Shown in pieces: positions 45,961 through 55,272 of a stretch of DNA of 64,000 nt; the stretch's first letter is position 1; the number at the start of each line of letters is the position of its first letter. The stretch covers positions 1 through 64,000 of the forward strand of contig NZ_BDBQ01000064.1 in assembly GCF_001613065.1 (NCBI RefSeq), read 5' to 3'. Under the pieces are notes generated by a model, which ran no database searches, had not been told where the DNA came from, and was given only the letters and a program-made list of their open reading frames with translations. The translations under genes were made by a program, and so were the position numbers. Source of the stretch: Nocardia miyunensis NBRC 108239 (GTDB lineage: Bacteria; Actinomycetota; Actinomycetes; Mycobacteriales; Mycobacteriaceae).

Positions 45961-46974
45961 CTATTTCCCGAACAGCTTCCGGGCCGACGCGGCGATGTCG
46001 GCGCCCATCGGGAGATAGCTCATATCGGGTGCGAACGGCATGGGCGCGTAGGGCGCGGCCACCCGCGCGATGGGCGCTGCCAGTTCCCCGAACAGCTCGT
46101 CGTAGATCTGGGTGGCGATCTCGGCGCCGGGACCGCAGAACTGGGTGGCGCCGTGTGTGATCACGACCCGCCGTGTCCGGGCGACCGAGGCCAGGACGGT
46201 CGGCATGTCCAGGGGAACGAGGCTGCGCAGGTCGATCACTTCGGCGTTGATGCCCTCGGCCTGGAGTTCCTCCGCCGCGGCCACCGCCTGGGGAACCTGC
46301 ACACCGTAGGCGACGATCGTGACGTCGCTGCCCGGGCGGATGACCGACGCCTTCCCGAGTGGAACGAAGTGGTCACCGACCGGGACCTGCTGCTTGGGCG
46401 CGAACATCAAGGCCAGCGGCTGGACGAACAGGCAGGGGTCGTCGTCGGCGATGCAGCTGGCGAGCAGCCCTTTGGCATCCGCCGGATTCGACGGCATGAC
46501 CACCTTCATGCCCGGGGTGTGCATGAACCAGGCTTCCAGCGACTGAGTGTGCTGCGCGCCGAAGCGACCGCCGGCGACGAAGGTGGTGATGGTGATCGGC
46601 ACCGGCGTCTCGCCGCCGGACATGTAGCGCAATTTGGCGGCGTGATTCGCGATCTGGTCGGCGCAGACCGCGAGGAAATCGCAGAACATGATCTCGGCGA
46701 TCGGCCGGTACCCCGCCAGCGAGGCGCCGATCGCCGCACCGATGATCGCCTGTTCCGCGATCGGTGTCGCGCGCACCCGATGCGGGCCGAATTCGGTCGA
46801 CAGTCCCTTGGTGGTGCCGATGACGCCGCCGGGCGGATCCGCGACGTCTTCACCGAGTACCAGCACCCGGGGTTCGGCCGCGAGTGCCAGCGCCATGGCC
46901 GAACGCACGGCACGCTGGCAGTTCATCTCTTCGGTGGCGACGGCGATAGGGGTGACCAACTCGTTGACAGTCAT
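45961..46974 (-). CDS. 2-oxoacid/acetoin dehydrogenase-type E1, beta subunit
   Basis: A 337-residue E1 beta. It shows VLGEDVADPPGGVIGTTKGL, TPIAEQAIIGAAIGASLAGYRPIAEIMF and AKLRYMSGG, then PSNPADAKGLL and VIDLRSLVPLD. With the alpha subunit it uses ThDP to decarboxylate a 2-oxoacid or split an acyloin, passing the acyl group to E2. ATG 46974 follows GGAAGG and overlaps the alpha-subunit stop by four bases. Confidence 0.93.
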   Translation of the reverse strand: MTVNELVTPIAVATEEMNCQRAVRSAMALALAAEPRVLVLGEDVADPPGGVIGTTKGLSTEFGPHRVRATPIAEQAIIGAAIGASLAGYRPIAEIMFCDFLAVCADQIANHAAKLRYMSGGETPVPITITTFVAGGRFGAQHTQSLEAWFMHTPGMKVVMPSNPADAKGLLASCIADDDPCLFVQPLALMFAPKQQVPVGDHFVPLGKASVIRPGSDVTIVAYGVQVPQAVAAAEELQAEGINAEVIDLRSLVPLDMPTVLASVARTRRVVITHGATQFCGPGAEIATQIYDELFGELAAPIARVAAPYAPMPFAPDMSYLPMGADIAASARKLFGK

Positions 46975-47993
46975 GCGTTGGCCTTCCATTTCGTGCTGGT
47001 AGGGATGGCGGCGCGATCGGCGAACACATCGGTGAACAGTTCGTCGTCGGTCTGCGGGGGTGAATCGACGGCGGCCTGCATGGCGTCCTCGACCAGTGCG
47101 TGCACCCGCGCGTCGATCCGATCGAGTTCCTCGGCGCTCGCGCGCCCCGATTCGAGCAGCTTTCGGCGGAACTCCGGCGTCGGGTCGCGCTGCATCGCCG
47201 CGTCGAAGTCGTCCTTGGGCATGTATCCGCGATCCGACGCCGCGGAGTGCGGGCCGAGCCGGTAGGTGATCGCCTCGACGAACGCCGGACCCGCGCCGGA
47301 GCGGGCATGGTCCGCGGCCTCGCGCAACGCCCGCCAGGTCGAGAGCACATCGAAACCGTCCACCGCGATGCTGTGCATGCCGTAGGCGCGGGCGCGCTCG
47401 GCCAGGTCGGGGTTGCCGGCGTAGTCGGACAGCGCGGTGTGCTCACCCCACTGGTTGTTCTGGCACACGAACACGATCGGCAGCTTCCACAGCGCGGCCA
47501 GGTTCATCGCCTCGTGGAATGCGCCGATGGACGTGGCACCATCGCCGAAAGTGGTGGCGGCGATCTGCCCCTCGTCGTCCAACTGGGCGGCCAGTGCGAG
47601 GCCGACCGCGATCGGCACTCCTCCCCCGACGATGCCGCTGGTGGCCATCAGCCCGGCGCGCACATCCACCAGATGCATCGGACCACCCTTGCCCTTACTG
47701 GTGCCCAGTTTGCGCCCGTAGGACTCCGCGACCACGCGCTTCAGCGGCACGCCTTTGGCCACGGCATCGCCGAGGTTCCGGTAGGTCGACACCAGGTAGT
47801 CGGTCGGCTCGAGCACATCGCCCAGTGCCGCGCACACGCCTTCCAGACCGCGCACCGGATAGACGGCGGCATTCAACCGACCGGCTCGCACGGCGCCCAC
47901 GGTCGCCGCCTCACCGAAGGTGATCGTCGCCATTGTCTCGTAGATATGGCACAGATCCGCCGGCATCGGACCGTCACCGATGTCCTCGTTCAT
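46971..47993 (-). CDS. 2-oxoacid/acetoin dehydrogenase-type E1, alpha subunit
   Basis: A 340-residue E1 alpha. The ThDP site is GDGATSIGAFHEAMNLAALW ... VCQNNQW. The loop KGGPMHLVDVRAGLMATSGIVGGG and YRLGPHSAASD resemble the acetoin-dehydrogenase AcoA type more than pyruvate dehydrogenase, in my reading. ATG 47993 has a strong site (GGGAGG); the frame reaches 48020. No E3 is encoded in the window; the only E2 lies 9 kb away at 56587. Confidence 0.93.
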   Translation of the reverse strand: MNEDIGDGPMPADLCHIYETMATITFGEAATVGAVRAGRLNAAVYPVRGLEGVCAALGDVLEPTDYLVSTYRNLGDAVAKGVPLKRVVAESYGRKLGTSKGKGGPMHLVDVRAGLMATSGIVGGGVPIAVGLALAAQLDDEGQIAATTFGDGATSIGAFHEAMNLAALWKLPIVFVCQNNQWGEHTALSDYAGNPDLAERARAYGMHSIAVDGFDVLSTWRALREAADHARSGAGPAFVEAITYRLGPHSAASDRGYMPKDDFDAAMQRDPTPEFRRKLLESGRASAEELDRIDARVHALVEDAMQAAVDSPPQTDDELFTDVFADRAAIPTSTKWKANA

Positions 47994-48098
47994 GTCGCCT
48001 CCCAATCCTGATGTGCTCATAGGGCTTCGACGGCTCCGTTCCGGACCGTCCAGGTGTCGCTGTTGTGATCGCTCAGCCGCGACAATGCGCAGGCCGAA

Positions 48099-48530
48099 TC
48101 ACATCTTTCTCCCGCAGTTGTGCCGCGCCAGTACCAGCGGCGTGCGCTTACTCATCCCGAATCCCTGGGGAGCGCTCTGCCCTTGGGCGACCCGTAGTCG
48201 GTCGGACTCGCTGGTCAGCGCACCGTGCTCGACGGCGAGGAGATAGTGGGGCAGCCCGCTGGTGACACCGTGGATCCGGGCCAGCGCCAGGATCAGCAGC
48301 ACTCGCCACGGCGGGTTGACCCCGACCTCCAGTGCCGGACCGACGGCCGCTTCGAGGAGTTCGGCGCGGCCGCGGTAGGCGAACGCGAGGTTGTCGGCGG
48401 CGTTCACCATCACATCCGCCCACAGGCGGTGGCTCGCTTCATCTTCGAGAAGCGAGCCGGATGGTTCCGGAATGAGCTCGGCGACCTCACGAGCAAGTTG
48501 CACAGCGGCATGAATGTCTGCATCGACCAT
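48099..48530 (-). CDS. Hypothetical protein
   Basis: A 143-residue helical protein beginning MVDADIHAAVQLAREVAEL, with GGGGGAGTCA as ribosome site. I recognise no family. It contains NAADNLAFAYRGRAELLEAA and a Pro-linked mid region. It is divergent from the 552-residue regulator and upstream of the E1 genes on the same strand, with a 105-bp gap to them. It could share control with that operon. Confidence 0.6.
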   Translation of the reverse strand: MVDADIHAAVQLAREVAELIPEPSGSLLEDEASHRLWADVMVNAADNLAFAYRGRAELLEAAVGPALEVGVNPPWRVLLILALARIHGVTSGLPHYLLAVEHGALTSESDRLRVAQGQSAPQGFGMSKRTPLVLARHNCGRKM

Positions 48531-48595
48531 TGACTCCCCCATTGGAGTTCCGAACGTGTTGTGCGATGTGGATCACGGTAGACGCGACATCCAAA

Positions 48596-48622
48596 CTCGT
48601 CAAGTGACACAACTTACGAGTT
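48596..48622. promoter_or_regulatory. Operator-like repeat, left copy
   Basis: CTCGTCAAGTG (48596-48606) is the exact reverse complement of CACTTGACGAG at 48784-48794; around it AAGT and ACTT flank GACACA, a small dyad. Confidence 0.5.
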
Positions 48623-48772
48623 CCTACGGATTAGCTGAAGAGGCGGCGGCGGTTGCCGCGAGATCGGTTCCCTGGCGGTCTTTGCGCAGACGGCAGTACG
48701 TACTACGACTCACTTCAAGGGCAGTGGACGCTATACACGTGAGTTACAATCAACATGCACACATGAACTAAT

Positions 48773-48794
48773 GTCAGGTGACACACTTGACGAG
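48773..48794. promoter_or_regulatory. Operator-like repeat, right copy
   Basis: CAGGTGACACACTTGACGAG sits immediately before the ribosome site of the 552-residue regulator and repeats the left copy in inverted orientation about 180 bp away. Confidence 0.5.
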
Positions 48795-48802
48795 AGGCTG
48801 TG

Positions 48803-50458
48803 ATGACCGGAAACTCCGAACCGTCCATCGTGCTGTCCCTCGAGCAGCTGGCGCTGGCTCTGGGAGAGGCCAGCGCGGTTCCGCGAGGAGACCTGATCCG
48901 CGCCCTGGAACGGACAGCCGAGCGGTTGCGCATGGGCACGACCCGCCAGGAACAGCCTACGGACCTCGTCTCGCAGGCCGAGGCGGCTCGGTCGGTCGGC
49001 GTCACCCGGCAGTCGGTCAACCAATGGGTGCGGAAGGGAATCATCAGCTCCTACCGCACTACCGACGGTAACGGGCGCCGGGCGCCGTTGGTGTCACTTG
49101 CCGAAATCTCCATTGCCGCGAACCGGTGGCGAGCCGAACCCGTCGCCAGCGGTTTCCGCCCACAGCTGTCCAGCTTTCTCGAACTGCTCGCCGAGTCCCC
49201 GGATCTCGCGCCGACCACCGAGACGATATCGGCCGCGATCGACGAGGGTCCCGGCCCGCAGCATGAAGAGGACGCGGCTCATGTCCTGCGCGAGTTCCTG
49301 ATCGCCGCGTCCGGCACCGAAGGACGTCAGCAGGAGTTCACCCAAACCGGCGTACAGATGCTGGGCGGGTTGCGTCCCGCGGTCACCATCGATGCCGATC
49401 ACGGCTTCGGCCGCCTACTGGACGATATGGAACTGCTCATTCGCTCCAGCGACGGGAGCACAGGTTTCGACACCGCGTCGGCCGCCGTGCTCGGGCTGCT
49501 CGGCGCGGCGACGGTGGGAGCCCGGACCGAAGGCGAGGAATCCCGGTACGGCGATCACATCGCCCGCTGCGCGGAGGAGGTCTGGGGCGAGGACTGGGTG
49601 CGGCGACTGTTCGACGCGGCCTTTCATGCCGACGAACTCAACCCTCCCGCGGTCACCCGGTACACCGCGCCGCTGGTGTATCTGGGATGTAACCGGTTCA
49701 TGCGCCAGGCACAGGCCGACGGCGTGAGCATCACCTATGCCGCATCGCCCGGGGCCATACTGCCCCAGAGCTATCACGGTGGGCCGGTGCTGTCCGAACT
49801 GCTCGCGGGACACCGTCACGCGGTGCCGCCGTGGCAGTTCGAGAAGGGCTCCGAGGCAGTCCGCACCGCGTTGCACCGCTCGACGAAGAGCCCGTTCCGG
49901 ATCTTCAATTTCGAGTACGGATTGTTCGATGACTCGATCCACGGCGTCCGCCGGTACTGCTTCTCGATGGCCCGAGCACAGCAGGAATTGCGCAGCTTCG
50001 CCGAGCAACTCCCCCGCACGGAGCGAACCGCCTACTTCGAGTTGGCCGTCGAGACATTGGCGCGGGTCCTCGAGAAGCCGTATGTCGAAGTGGCGGCGGT
50101 CGAGCCGCCGAACCGCTTCGACTGGTGGAAGGACCATCTCATCCGCTGCTCACCGCGCGAAACCTTGATCGGGCTGCGCGGTGAGCGTGCCCGCAAGATC
50201 GCCCATGGGCTGCTGGTTCGCGCCACGTTTCTGCCGCAGGTGCTCGATTCGGGCGACGGGGACCTCGAACTGCGCGAACGACTGCGCGTCTACGTCAAGA
50301 ACCTCAATTTCGATCTCACCGATGAACGCTATCGCGACGATCTGGCACGCGGCACCACCCGGCTGATCAAATCGGCTCTCGAAGATCTCAGCCGAGACGC
50401 CGCTTTGGCTCGGGCCGAGACGGAGGTCATCGCGATGACGGCCAGAACCTCGCCCTGA
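48803..50458 (+). CDS. Large HTH DNA-binding protein of unknown family
   Basis: A 551-residue protein. Residues about 55-90 form a helix-turn-helix (LVSQAEAARSVGVTRQSVNQWVRKGII) of the excisionase/MerR-like kind. The remaining 450 residues are unlike any regulator domain I know; they include EEVWGEDWVRRLFDAAFHAD, HGGPVLSELLAGHRHAVPPWQ and FNFEYGLFDDSIHGVRRYCF. ATG 48803 follows GAGAGG; GTG 48800 is possible. It is divergent from the hypothetical/E1/SnoaL genes across a 272-bp region with inverted repeats, so control of that divergent region is likely. Confidence 0.8.
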   Translation: MTGNSEPSIVLSLEQLALALGEASAVPRGDLIRALERTAERLRMGTTRQEQPTDLVSQAEAARSVGVTRQSVNQWVRKGIISSYRTTDGNGRRAPLVSLAEISIAANRWRAEPVASGFRPQLSSFLELLAESPDLAPTTETISAAIDEGPGPQHEEDAAHVLREFLIAASGTEGRQQEFTQTGVQMLGGLRPAVTIDADHGFGRLLDDMELLIRSSDGSTGFDTASAAVLGLLGAATVGARTEGEESRYGDHIARCAEEVWGEDWVRRLFDAAFHADELNPPAVTRYTAPLVYLGCNRFMRQAQADGVSITYAASPGAILPQSYHGGPVLSELLAGHRHAVPPWQFEKGSEAVRTALHRSTKSPFRIFNFEYGLFDDSIHGVRRYCFSMARAQQELRSFAEQLPRTERTAYFELAVETLARVLEKPYVEVAAVEPPNRFDWWKDHLIRCSPRETLIGLRGERARKIAHGLLVRATFLPQVLDSGDGDLELRERLRVYVKNLNFDLTDERYRDDLARGTTRLIKSALEDLSRDAALARAETEVIAMTARTSP

Positions 50459-50519
50459 CCTTCGCCCACCCGCGCCGGACCGGCGTGGAGTCGTGCAGTA
50501 CGGACCGATTCTGTTGGTG

Positions 50520-52496
50520 TCACAGCGATTTCGCCGCGAAATCGACGAACGGTCGCAGAGCCGCCGGATTCTGCAGGGCTCCGAGGCTGACCGCGCTGTC
50601 CGGCGCGACGCCCGCCAGGATTCGTTTGACCGGCACCTCGCACTTCTTACCGTTGAGGGTGCGCGGAATATCGGGCACGACCACGAACCGGTCCGGGACG
50701 TGCCGGGGCGACAACTCGCTGCGCAGCAGCCCGCGTAGTTCCGGTTCGACGGATTCCAGCGAAATGCCGGGAGCGAGCACCAGAAAGCAGATCAGCTCGC
50801 CGGAGGAGTCGGCGTCCAATGCGGTGGTATCGATGACCAGAGCGCTTTCGACCTGCGGCAACGCCTCGACGACGGCATAGAAATCGGCCGTGCCCATGCG
50901 CACGCCACCACGGTTGAGCGTGGAATCCGAACGCCCGTAGATGACGAACGATCCTCGCTCGGTGGCCAGGATCCAGTCGCCGTGCCGCCAGAAACCCGGA
51001 TATTCGGCGTAGTAGGCCTCTCGCATGCGCGAGCCGTCGGGATCGTTCCAGAAGTACACCGGCATCGACGGCATCGGTCGCGCGATGACCAGTTCTCCCA
51101 CCTCGCCGACCAGGTCGTAGCCGAGATCGTCCCACGAACGCACATCCGCGCCCAGCGCCGCCACCGACAACTCCCCCTCCCACACCGGCACCGTGGGCGC
51201 GGAGCAGAGAAAAGCGGTGCACACATCGGTTCCGCCGGACACCGAGCAGATCTGGATCCGGTCGCCCACCGCATCCGCGATCCAGCGGAAGCCCTCGGGT
51301 GACAAAGGCGCGCCGGTGGATCCGAGCGCACGCATGCCGGACAGATCGTACGAGGTTCCCGGTCGCAATCCGGCCTTCAGGCACGACTGGATGAACGGCG
51401 CGGAGACGCCGAAAACGTTCACCTCGTGCCGGGATGCCAACGCCCACAACGCGTCCAGGTCCGGATAGCCCGGATTGCCGTCGAACAGGACTACGGTCGC
51501 ACCGACGAGCAGGCCGCCGACGAGGAAATTCCACATCATCCAGCCGGTGGTGGTGAACCAGAAGAACCGATCGCCGGGCCCCAGGTCGTTCTGCAGTCCG
51601 AGCGCCTTCAAGTGCTCGAGCACTATCCCGCCGTGCGAGTGCACGATGCCTTTGGGCAGTCCCGTGGTCCCGGACGAGTACAGCACCCACAGCGGATGAT
51701 CGAACGGCACGGGCTCGAAGCTCAACGGCCCGGTCTCGGCGATGAATTCGCTCCACGACTGCGTGTGCTCGAGCGTCGCCCGCGGGTCGAGGTAGGGAAC
51801 CAGGACCGTGGCGTGCAGGCTCGGCAGCTGATTCCGGAGCGAGGTGACGGTCTCCCGGATGTCGAAACGCTTGCCGCCGTACACATACCCGTCCACCGCC
51901 AGCAGCACCGTCGGTTCGATCTGCACGAACCGGTCGTGCACGGCCCGTGCGCCGAAGTCGGGCGAGCACGACGACCACACCGCTCCCAGTGACGCGGCGG
52001 CAAGGAACGTGACCAGTGTTTCGACCGAGTTCGGCGCCAGGGCAGCGACTCGATCGCCTTTCCCGACTCCGGCCCGGATCAAGCCCAGACGCGCCCGTGC
52101 GACCAGATCTCGCAGTTCGGCATGGCTCACCGTCCAGGCCATCCCGTCCTCGCGGACGAATTCCACGGCGACGTCCTGCGCCTGCCGCGGCACTCGGGGC
52201 CTCAGCGCGTGTTCGGCATAATTGAGCGTCGATCCCGGAAACCACTCGGCGCCCGGCATCGCGGTCGAACCGAGCACCGAACTCGGCTGCTGATGGAAGA
52301 TCACCCTGAAGTACTCCGCGATCGCGGACCAGAACCCATCGAGATCCCGCACCGACCAGTCGTGCAAGCCCTGGTAATCGTGTTCGGCGAACTCGATGCC
52401 CCGATGGTCGCGCAGCCATCGGGTGAACGTTGCGATCGCACTGTCGCGCGTCCGGTCCGGATCGGGTCGCCACATCGGCTCGGCTGATCGGTCCAT
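50520..52496 (-). CDS. aacS: Acetoacetyl-CoA synthetase
   Basis: A 658-residue adenylate-forming ligase. A3-type motif YSSGTTGLPKGIVHSHGG, SVSGGTDVCTAFL, YGRSDSTLNRGGVRMGT and the catalytic Lys in RTLNGKKCEVPVKR agree with acetoacetyl-CoA synthetase, as do ATFTRWLRDH and PGAEWFPGSTLNYAEH at the N-terminus. It activates acetoacetate or a similar short 3-oxoacid with ATP. Position inside the cluster suggests that acetoacetate or a branched analogue is a terminal product. Confidence 0.92.
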   Translation of the reverse strand: MDRSAEPMWRPDPDRTRDSAIATFTRWLRDHRGIEFAEHDYQGLHDWSVRDLDGFWSAIAEYFRVIFHQQPSSVLGSTAMPGAEWFPGSTLNYAEHALRPRVPRQAQDVAVEFVREDGMAWTVSHAELRDLVARARLGLIRAGVGKGDRVAALAPNSVETLVTFLAAASLGAVWSSCSPDFGARAVHDRFVQIEPTVLLAVDGYVYGGKRFDIRETVTSLRNQLPSLHATVLVPYLDPRATLEHTQSWSEFIAETGPLSFEPVPFDHPLWVLYSSGTTGLPKGIVHSHGGIVLEHLKALGLQNDLGPGDRFFWFTTTGWMMWNFLVGGLLVGATVVLFDGNPGYPDLDALWALASRHEVNVFGVSAPFIQSCLKAGLRPGTSYDLSGMRALGSTGAPLSPEGFRWIADAVGDRIQICSVSGGTDVCTAFLCSAPTVPVWEGELSVAALGADVRSWDDLGYDLVGEVGELVIARPMPSMPVYFWNDPDGSRMREAYYAEYPGFWRHGDWILATERGSFVIYGRSDSTLNRGGVRMGTADFYAVVEALPQVESALVIDTTALDADSSGELICFLVLAPGISLESVEPELRGLLRSELSPRHVPDRFVVVPDIPRTLNGKKCEVPVKRILAGVAPDSAVSLGALQNPAALRPFVDFAAKSL

Positions 52497-52613
52497 CGAT
52501 GTGTGTCCTTCCGGTTCACCCGCGCCGTATCGGAGCGGGATTCGAGCTGAACTCGAGAGCTTCTGCTTGTGCTGGAACGCTTTTCACGTTCGATGCGGGT
52601 GGGCGGAGGCCCG

Positions 52614-53426
52614 TCACCGCCGGTTGATATATCCCGCGTCCACGGGCAGGGTCACCCCGGTGACGTAACGTGCGGCATCGGAGACCAGCCAGGCGATCGC
52701 GTTGGAGACGTCGATCGGCTCGATCATGTCCACCGGCAGCGCGTTGCCGCCTCCGGACTGCGTACCGATGGACTCCAAGTACTCCTGCATCGCCGGGTTG
52801 ACCACCATGGCGGTGCCGACCCCCGCCGGATGCACCGTGTTGACCCGAATACTGTGCGGTGCAAGCAAGTTCGCGTAGGCGCGCATCAACCCGACCACGC
52901 CGTGCTTGGAGGCCGCGTAGGCCAGTGCGCCGGGTTTGTCGGTCCCCACACCGGCCAGGCCCATCGTCGAACTCGTGATGACGATCGAGCCGCCGCCGCC
53001 CTGCGCGATCATCGCGGGAGCCACGGCCTGAAGGGTGTTCTGCACCCCGGTCAGGTTGACGTCGATGACATCGCGCCAGGCATCGGGGTGATCGCTGACC
53101 GACATGGGCGCTATCCCGGCATTGGCCAGTACGATGTCCAGCCGTCCGAGATGGTCGATTCCAGCGGTGAGCGCCTTACCGAGCCCATCCGCGTCGCGGA
53201 CGTCCGCGACGGCCGTCCAGACTCGCCTGCCCAGGGCTTCGACCGCCTCGGCTGTCGACCGCAGGTCGTCCCGCGTCGCCATCGCGTAGGGTACCGATTC
53301 CAGCTGAGCGCAGATATCGATGCCGAGGACGTCCGCGCCTTCGGCGGCCAGGCGAAGAGCGTGACTACGCCCCTGACCGCGAGCGACGCCGGTGATGAAC
53401 GCGACTTTCCCGTCCAGCGAACCCAT
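52614..53426 (-). CDS. Mycofactocin-type short-chain dehydrogenase
   Basis: A 270-residue SDR. GVARGQGRSHALRLAAEGADV and LGIDICAQLESVPYAMATRDDL carry the insertion after strand 2 that marks SDRs with tightly held NAD that use mycofactocin for re-oxidation. Catalytic residues are Ser in TSSTMGLAG, and Tyr/Lys in LAYAASKHGV. ATG 53426 has GGAGGAG upstream and lies one base after the hydratase stop. No mycofactocin biosynthesis genes are present here. Confidence 0.88.
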   Translation of the reverse strand: MGSLDGKVAFITGVARGQGRSHALRLAAEGADVLGIDICAQLESVPYAMATRDDLRSTAEAVEALGRRVWTAVADVRDADGLGKALTAGIDHLGRLDIVLANAGIAPMSVSDHPDAWRDVIDVNLTGVQNTLQAVAPAMIAQGGGGSIVITSSTMGLAGVGTDKPGALAYAASKHGVVGLMRAYANLLAPHSIRVNTVHPAGVGTAMVVNPAMQEYLESIGTQSGGGNALPVDMIEPIDVSNAIAWLVSDAARYVTGVTLPVDAGYINRR

Positions 53427-53427
53427 T

Positions 53428-54306
53428 TCATCTCCTCCGGTCGACATCGATCTCGACGAGTGCACGCGGTCCCGCGTCCTCGCCACCGGGCCCGAACAGT
53501 GCGACGGACAGTCCCTGTGCTGTCGGCTGCGCCCGAAACCGCGCGGCCTGCCCGCAGAACAGCGGCGCTCGGTTGCGGTGACGCAGCCGTACCGGCCGAC
53601 CGGGCCGGTCGCCCAGACGCTGGACCTCGGCCGCCGCGAGAGTCAGTAGCGGACCGTGTACGACCAGGCCCGGGTATCCCTCGACCCGGGTCGCATACGG
53701 CCAGTCGTAGTGAATGCGATGAGCGTTCGACGTCGCGCTCGAGAACCGCATGAGCAGAGTGGGGTCGGTGACGAAGTCCCAGGTGGTCTCGGACTCACGG
53801 CGGAATGGTCCGCCCGCCGGGGTCAGCACCGCTGCTTCGGCCGTCGGCGCGGCGGTATCGGTCGGCTGTCCGGCTTCCCGGTAGATGAGATCCTGTCGTT
53901 CTTCCACCGCGAGTTCACCGCCCTCCCGGTAGAGGTGGGTTTCGACCACGACCAGGACCAGTCGTCCGGACCGACCGGATTTCTCGGTCACCGACCGCAC
54001 CCGGGTCACCCGGGCGACCGTTTCCCCGAGGTGAAGATCGTTGTGCCAGTTCACTTCTCCCCCTGCGAACATTCTGCGGGGAAGATCGATCGGGGGCAGG
54101 AACGTGCCACGCAGCGGATGTCCGTCGGCCCCGATCTGCGAGGACACCGGCCAGCGCGGCAACGCCACCCAATGCCACAGCCGCGGCAGGTCGTCGCCCG
54201 GTTCGGGAGCGGCGAGACCGTTGTCGAACAATGCGGCCAGCGCCGCGACCGGTCCCGGATCGACGGTCTCGACAGTGCTGATCGTGTGTGGCTCCCACTC
54301 CTGCAT
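53428..54306 (-). CDS. MaoC/FAS1-type hot-dog hydratase (mesaconyl-CoA hydratase-like)
   Basis: A 292-residue double hot-dog protein. The C-terminal half has the hydratase-2 pattern SATSNAHRIHYDWPYATRVEGYPGLVVHGPL; the N-terminal half has LPRRMFAGGEVNWHNDLHLGE. It should hydrate an enoyl-CoA or release water from a hydroxyacyl-CoA. ATG 54306 (MQEWEPHTIS) is 5 bp after the SDR stop. Together with the SDR it forms a hydratase/dehydrogenase pair of beta-oxidation type. Confidence 0.85.
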   Translation of the reverse strand: MQEWEPHTISTVETVDPGPVAALAALFDNGLAAPEPGDDLPRLWHWVALPRWPVSSQIGADGHPLRGTFLPPIDLPRRMFAGGEVNWHNDLHLGETVARVTRVRSVTEKSGRSGRLVLVVVETHLYREGGELAVEERQDLIYREAGQPTDTAAPTAEAAVLTPAGGPFRRESETTWDFVTDPTLLMRFSSATSNAHRIHYDWPYATRVEGYPGLVVHGPLLTLAAAEVQRLGDRPGRPVRLRHRNRAPLFCGQAARFRAQPTAQGLSVALFGPGGEDAGPRALVEIDVDRRR

Positions 54307-54311
54307 GGCCG

Positions 54312-55058
54312 TTACATGAACCTTCCGCCGGTCACTTCCAGCACGGTGCCGGTCATGTACGACGACAGGTCGGAGGCGAGAAACAATGCCACAGAGGCGA
54401 TCTCGTCGACCTCGCCCGCGCGGCCCATCGGAATCTCGGCCATCTTCTGCTCCCACACCTTCTCCGGCATGGCTTCGGTCATGGGTGTGCGGATCAGGCC
54501 GGGCTGGATGGCATTCACCCGAATACCATGGTGCGCAACCTCTTTGGCCGCCGCCTTCGACAGCCCGACGATCCCGGCCTTGGCGGCGGAGTAGTTGGTC
54601 TGCCCAGCCAGCCCGACCTTGCCCGACAGCGACGAGAGATTGACGATCGCGCCACGCTTGCGCTCACGCATGATCGCCGCGGCCTTGCGGGTGCCGTTCC
54701 AGGTCCCCTTCAGGTGCACGGCGATGACCTGATCGAACTGTTCCTCGGTCATCGTCCGCATGGTCGCGTCGCGAGTGATGCCCGCGTTGTTCACCATGAT
54801 GTCCACGGCCCCGAAACTGTCACGGGCGGCCTGGAGCAATGCGTCCATGTCCGCGGAATCGGTGACGTCGCAGCGGACGCCGACGGCCGCATCCGGGCCA
54901 CCGAGCCGCTCGGCGGCCGCGGCCACCGCCGCGGCGTCCAGGTCACCGAGAACGACCCGGGCGCCCTCGTCGACGAAACGCGATGCGATCGCGTACCCGA
55001 TCCCCTGCGCCGCACCGGTGATCACCGCGATTCGACTGCGCAGCAATGGTTGTGACAC
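54312..55058 (-). CDS. SDR, 3-oxoacyl reductase (FabG)-like
   Basis: A 248-residue classical SDR. ITGAAQGIGYAIASRF, VNNAGITRDATMRTM, NLSSLSGKVGLAGQTNYSAAKAG and RVNAIQPGLIRTPM are FabG-like. GTG 55058 follows ACGGAG. First gene of the operon SDR, hydratase, mycofactocin SDR, and perhaps acetoacetyl-CoA synthetase. It is divergent from the second P450. Confidence 0.9.
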   Translation of the reverse strand: MSQPLLRSRIAVITGAAQGIGYAIASRFVDEGARVVLGDLDAAAVAAAAERLGGPDAAVGVRCDVTDSADMDALLQAARDSFGAVDIMVNNAGITRDATMRTMTEEQFDQVIAVHLKGTWNGTRKAAAIMRERKRGAIVNLSSLSGKVGLAGQTNYSAAKAGIVGLSKAAAKEVAHHGIRVNAIQPGLIRTPMTEAMPEKVWEQKMAEIPMGRAGEVDEIASVALFLASDLSSYMTGTVLEVTGGRFM

Positions 55059-55123
55059 GTGAACTCCGTTTCGTCGGGGCAGACACCGGCCCGCTCGACT
55101 GCGACGCACCCCGCGGGCCTTAC

Positions 55124-55137
55124 GAACAATATTAGAC
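55124..55137. promoter_or_regulatory. AT-rich motif site 9, variant (upstream of SDR 54312)
   Basis: GAACAATATTAGAC, resembling GAACATAATTAGAT of site 7, at the same distance (about 66 bp) from the SDR start as site 7 is from its P450. Confidence 0.35.
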
Positions 55138-55162
55138 CATACAAGATTGGGAACGACACTCG

Positions 55163-55189
55163 TTGACTAACCTATATAGGTAATAATAG
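55163..55189 (+). promoter_or_regulatory. Putative promoter and palindrome ahead of P450 2
   Basis: TTGACT at 55163-55168 with TAATAG at 55184-55189 (15-bp spacing, short). Between them ACCTATATAGGT (55170-55181) is a perfect 12-bp palindrome, a likely operator. Confidence 0.4.
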
Positions 55190-55272
55190 GGTCGGGTGTC
55201 GGCTCGTCCCTGCGGCCGACCCTCCTGCATCCCTGCTGCATGAGTAGAGTTGGCCGAGCTGAGGAGCCCTCC

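Noticed and set aside
50526..50545. CGATTTCG/CGAAATCG dyad as terminator between the regulator and acetoacetyl-CoA synthetase genes
   Set aside because: It lies within the last codons of the synthetase gene, is only 8 bp, and has no T-run.
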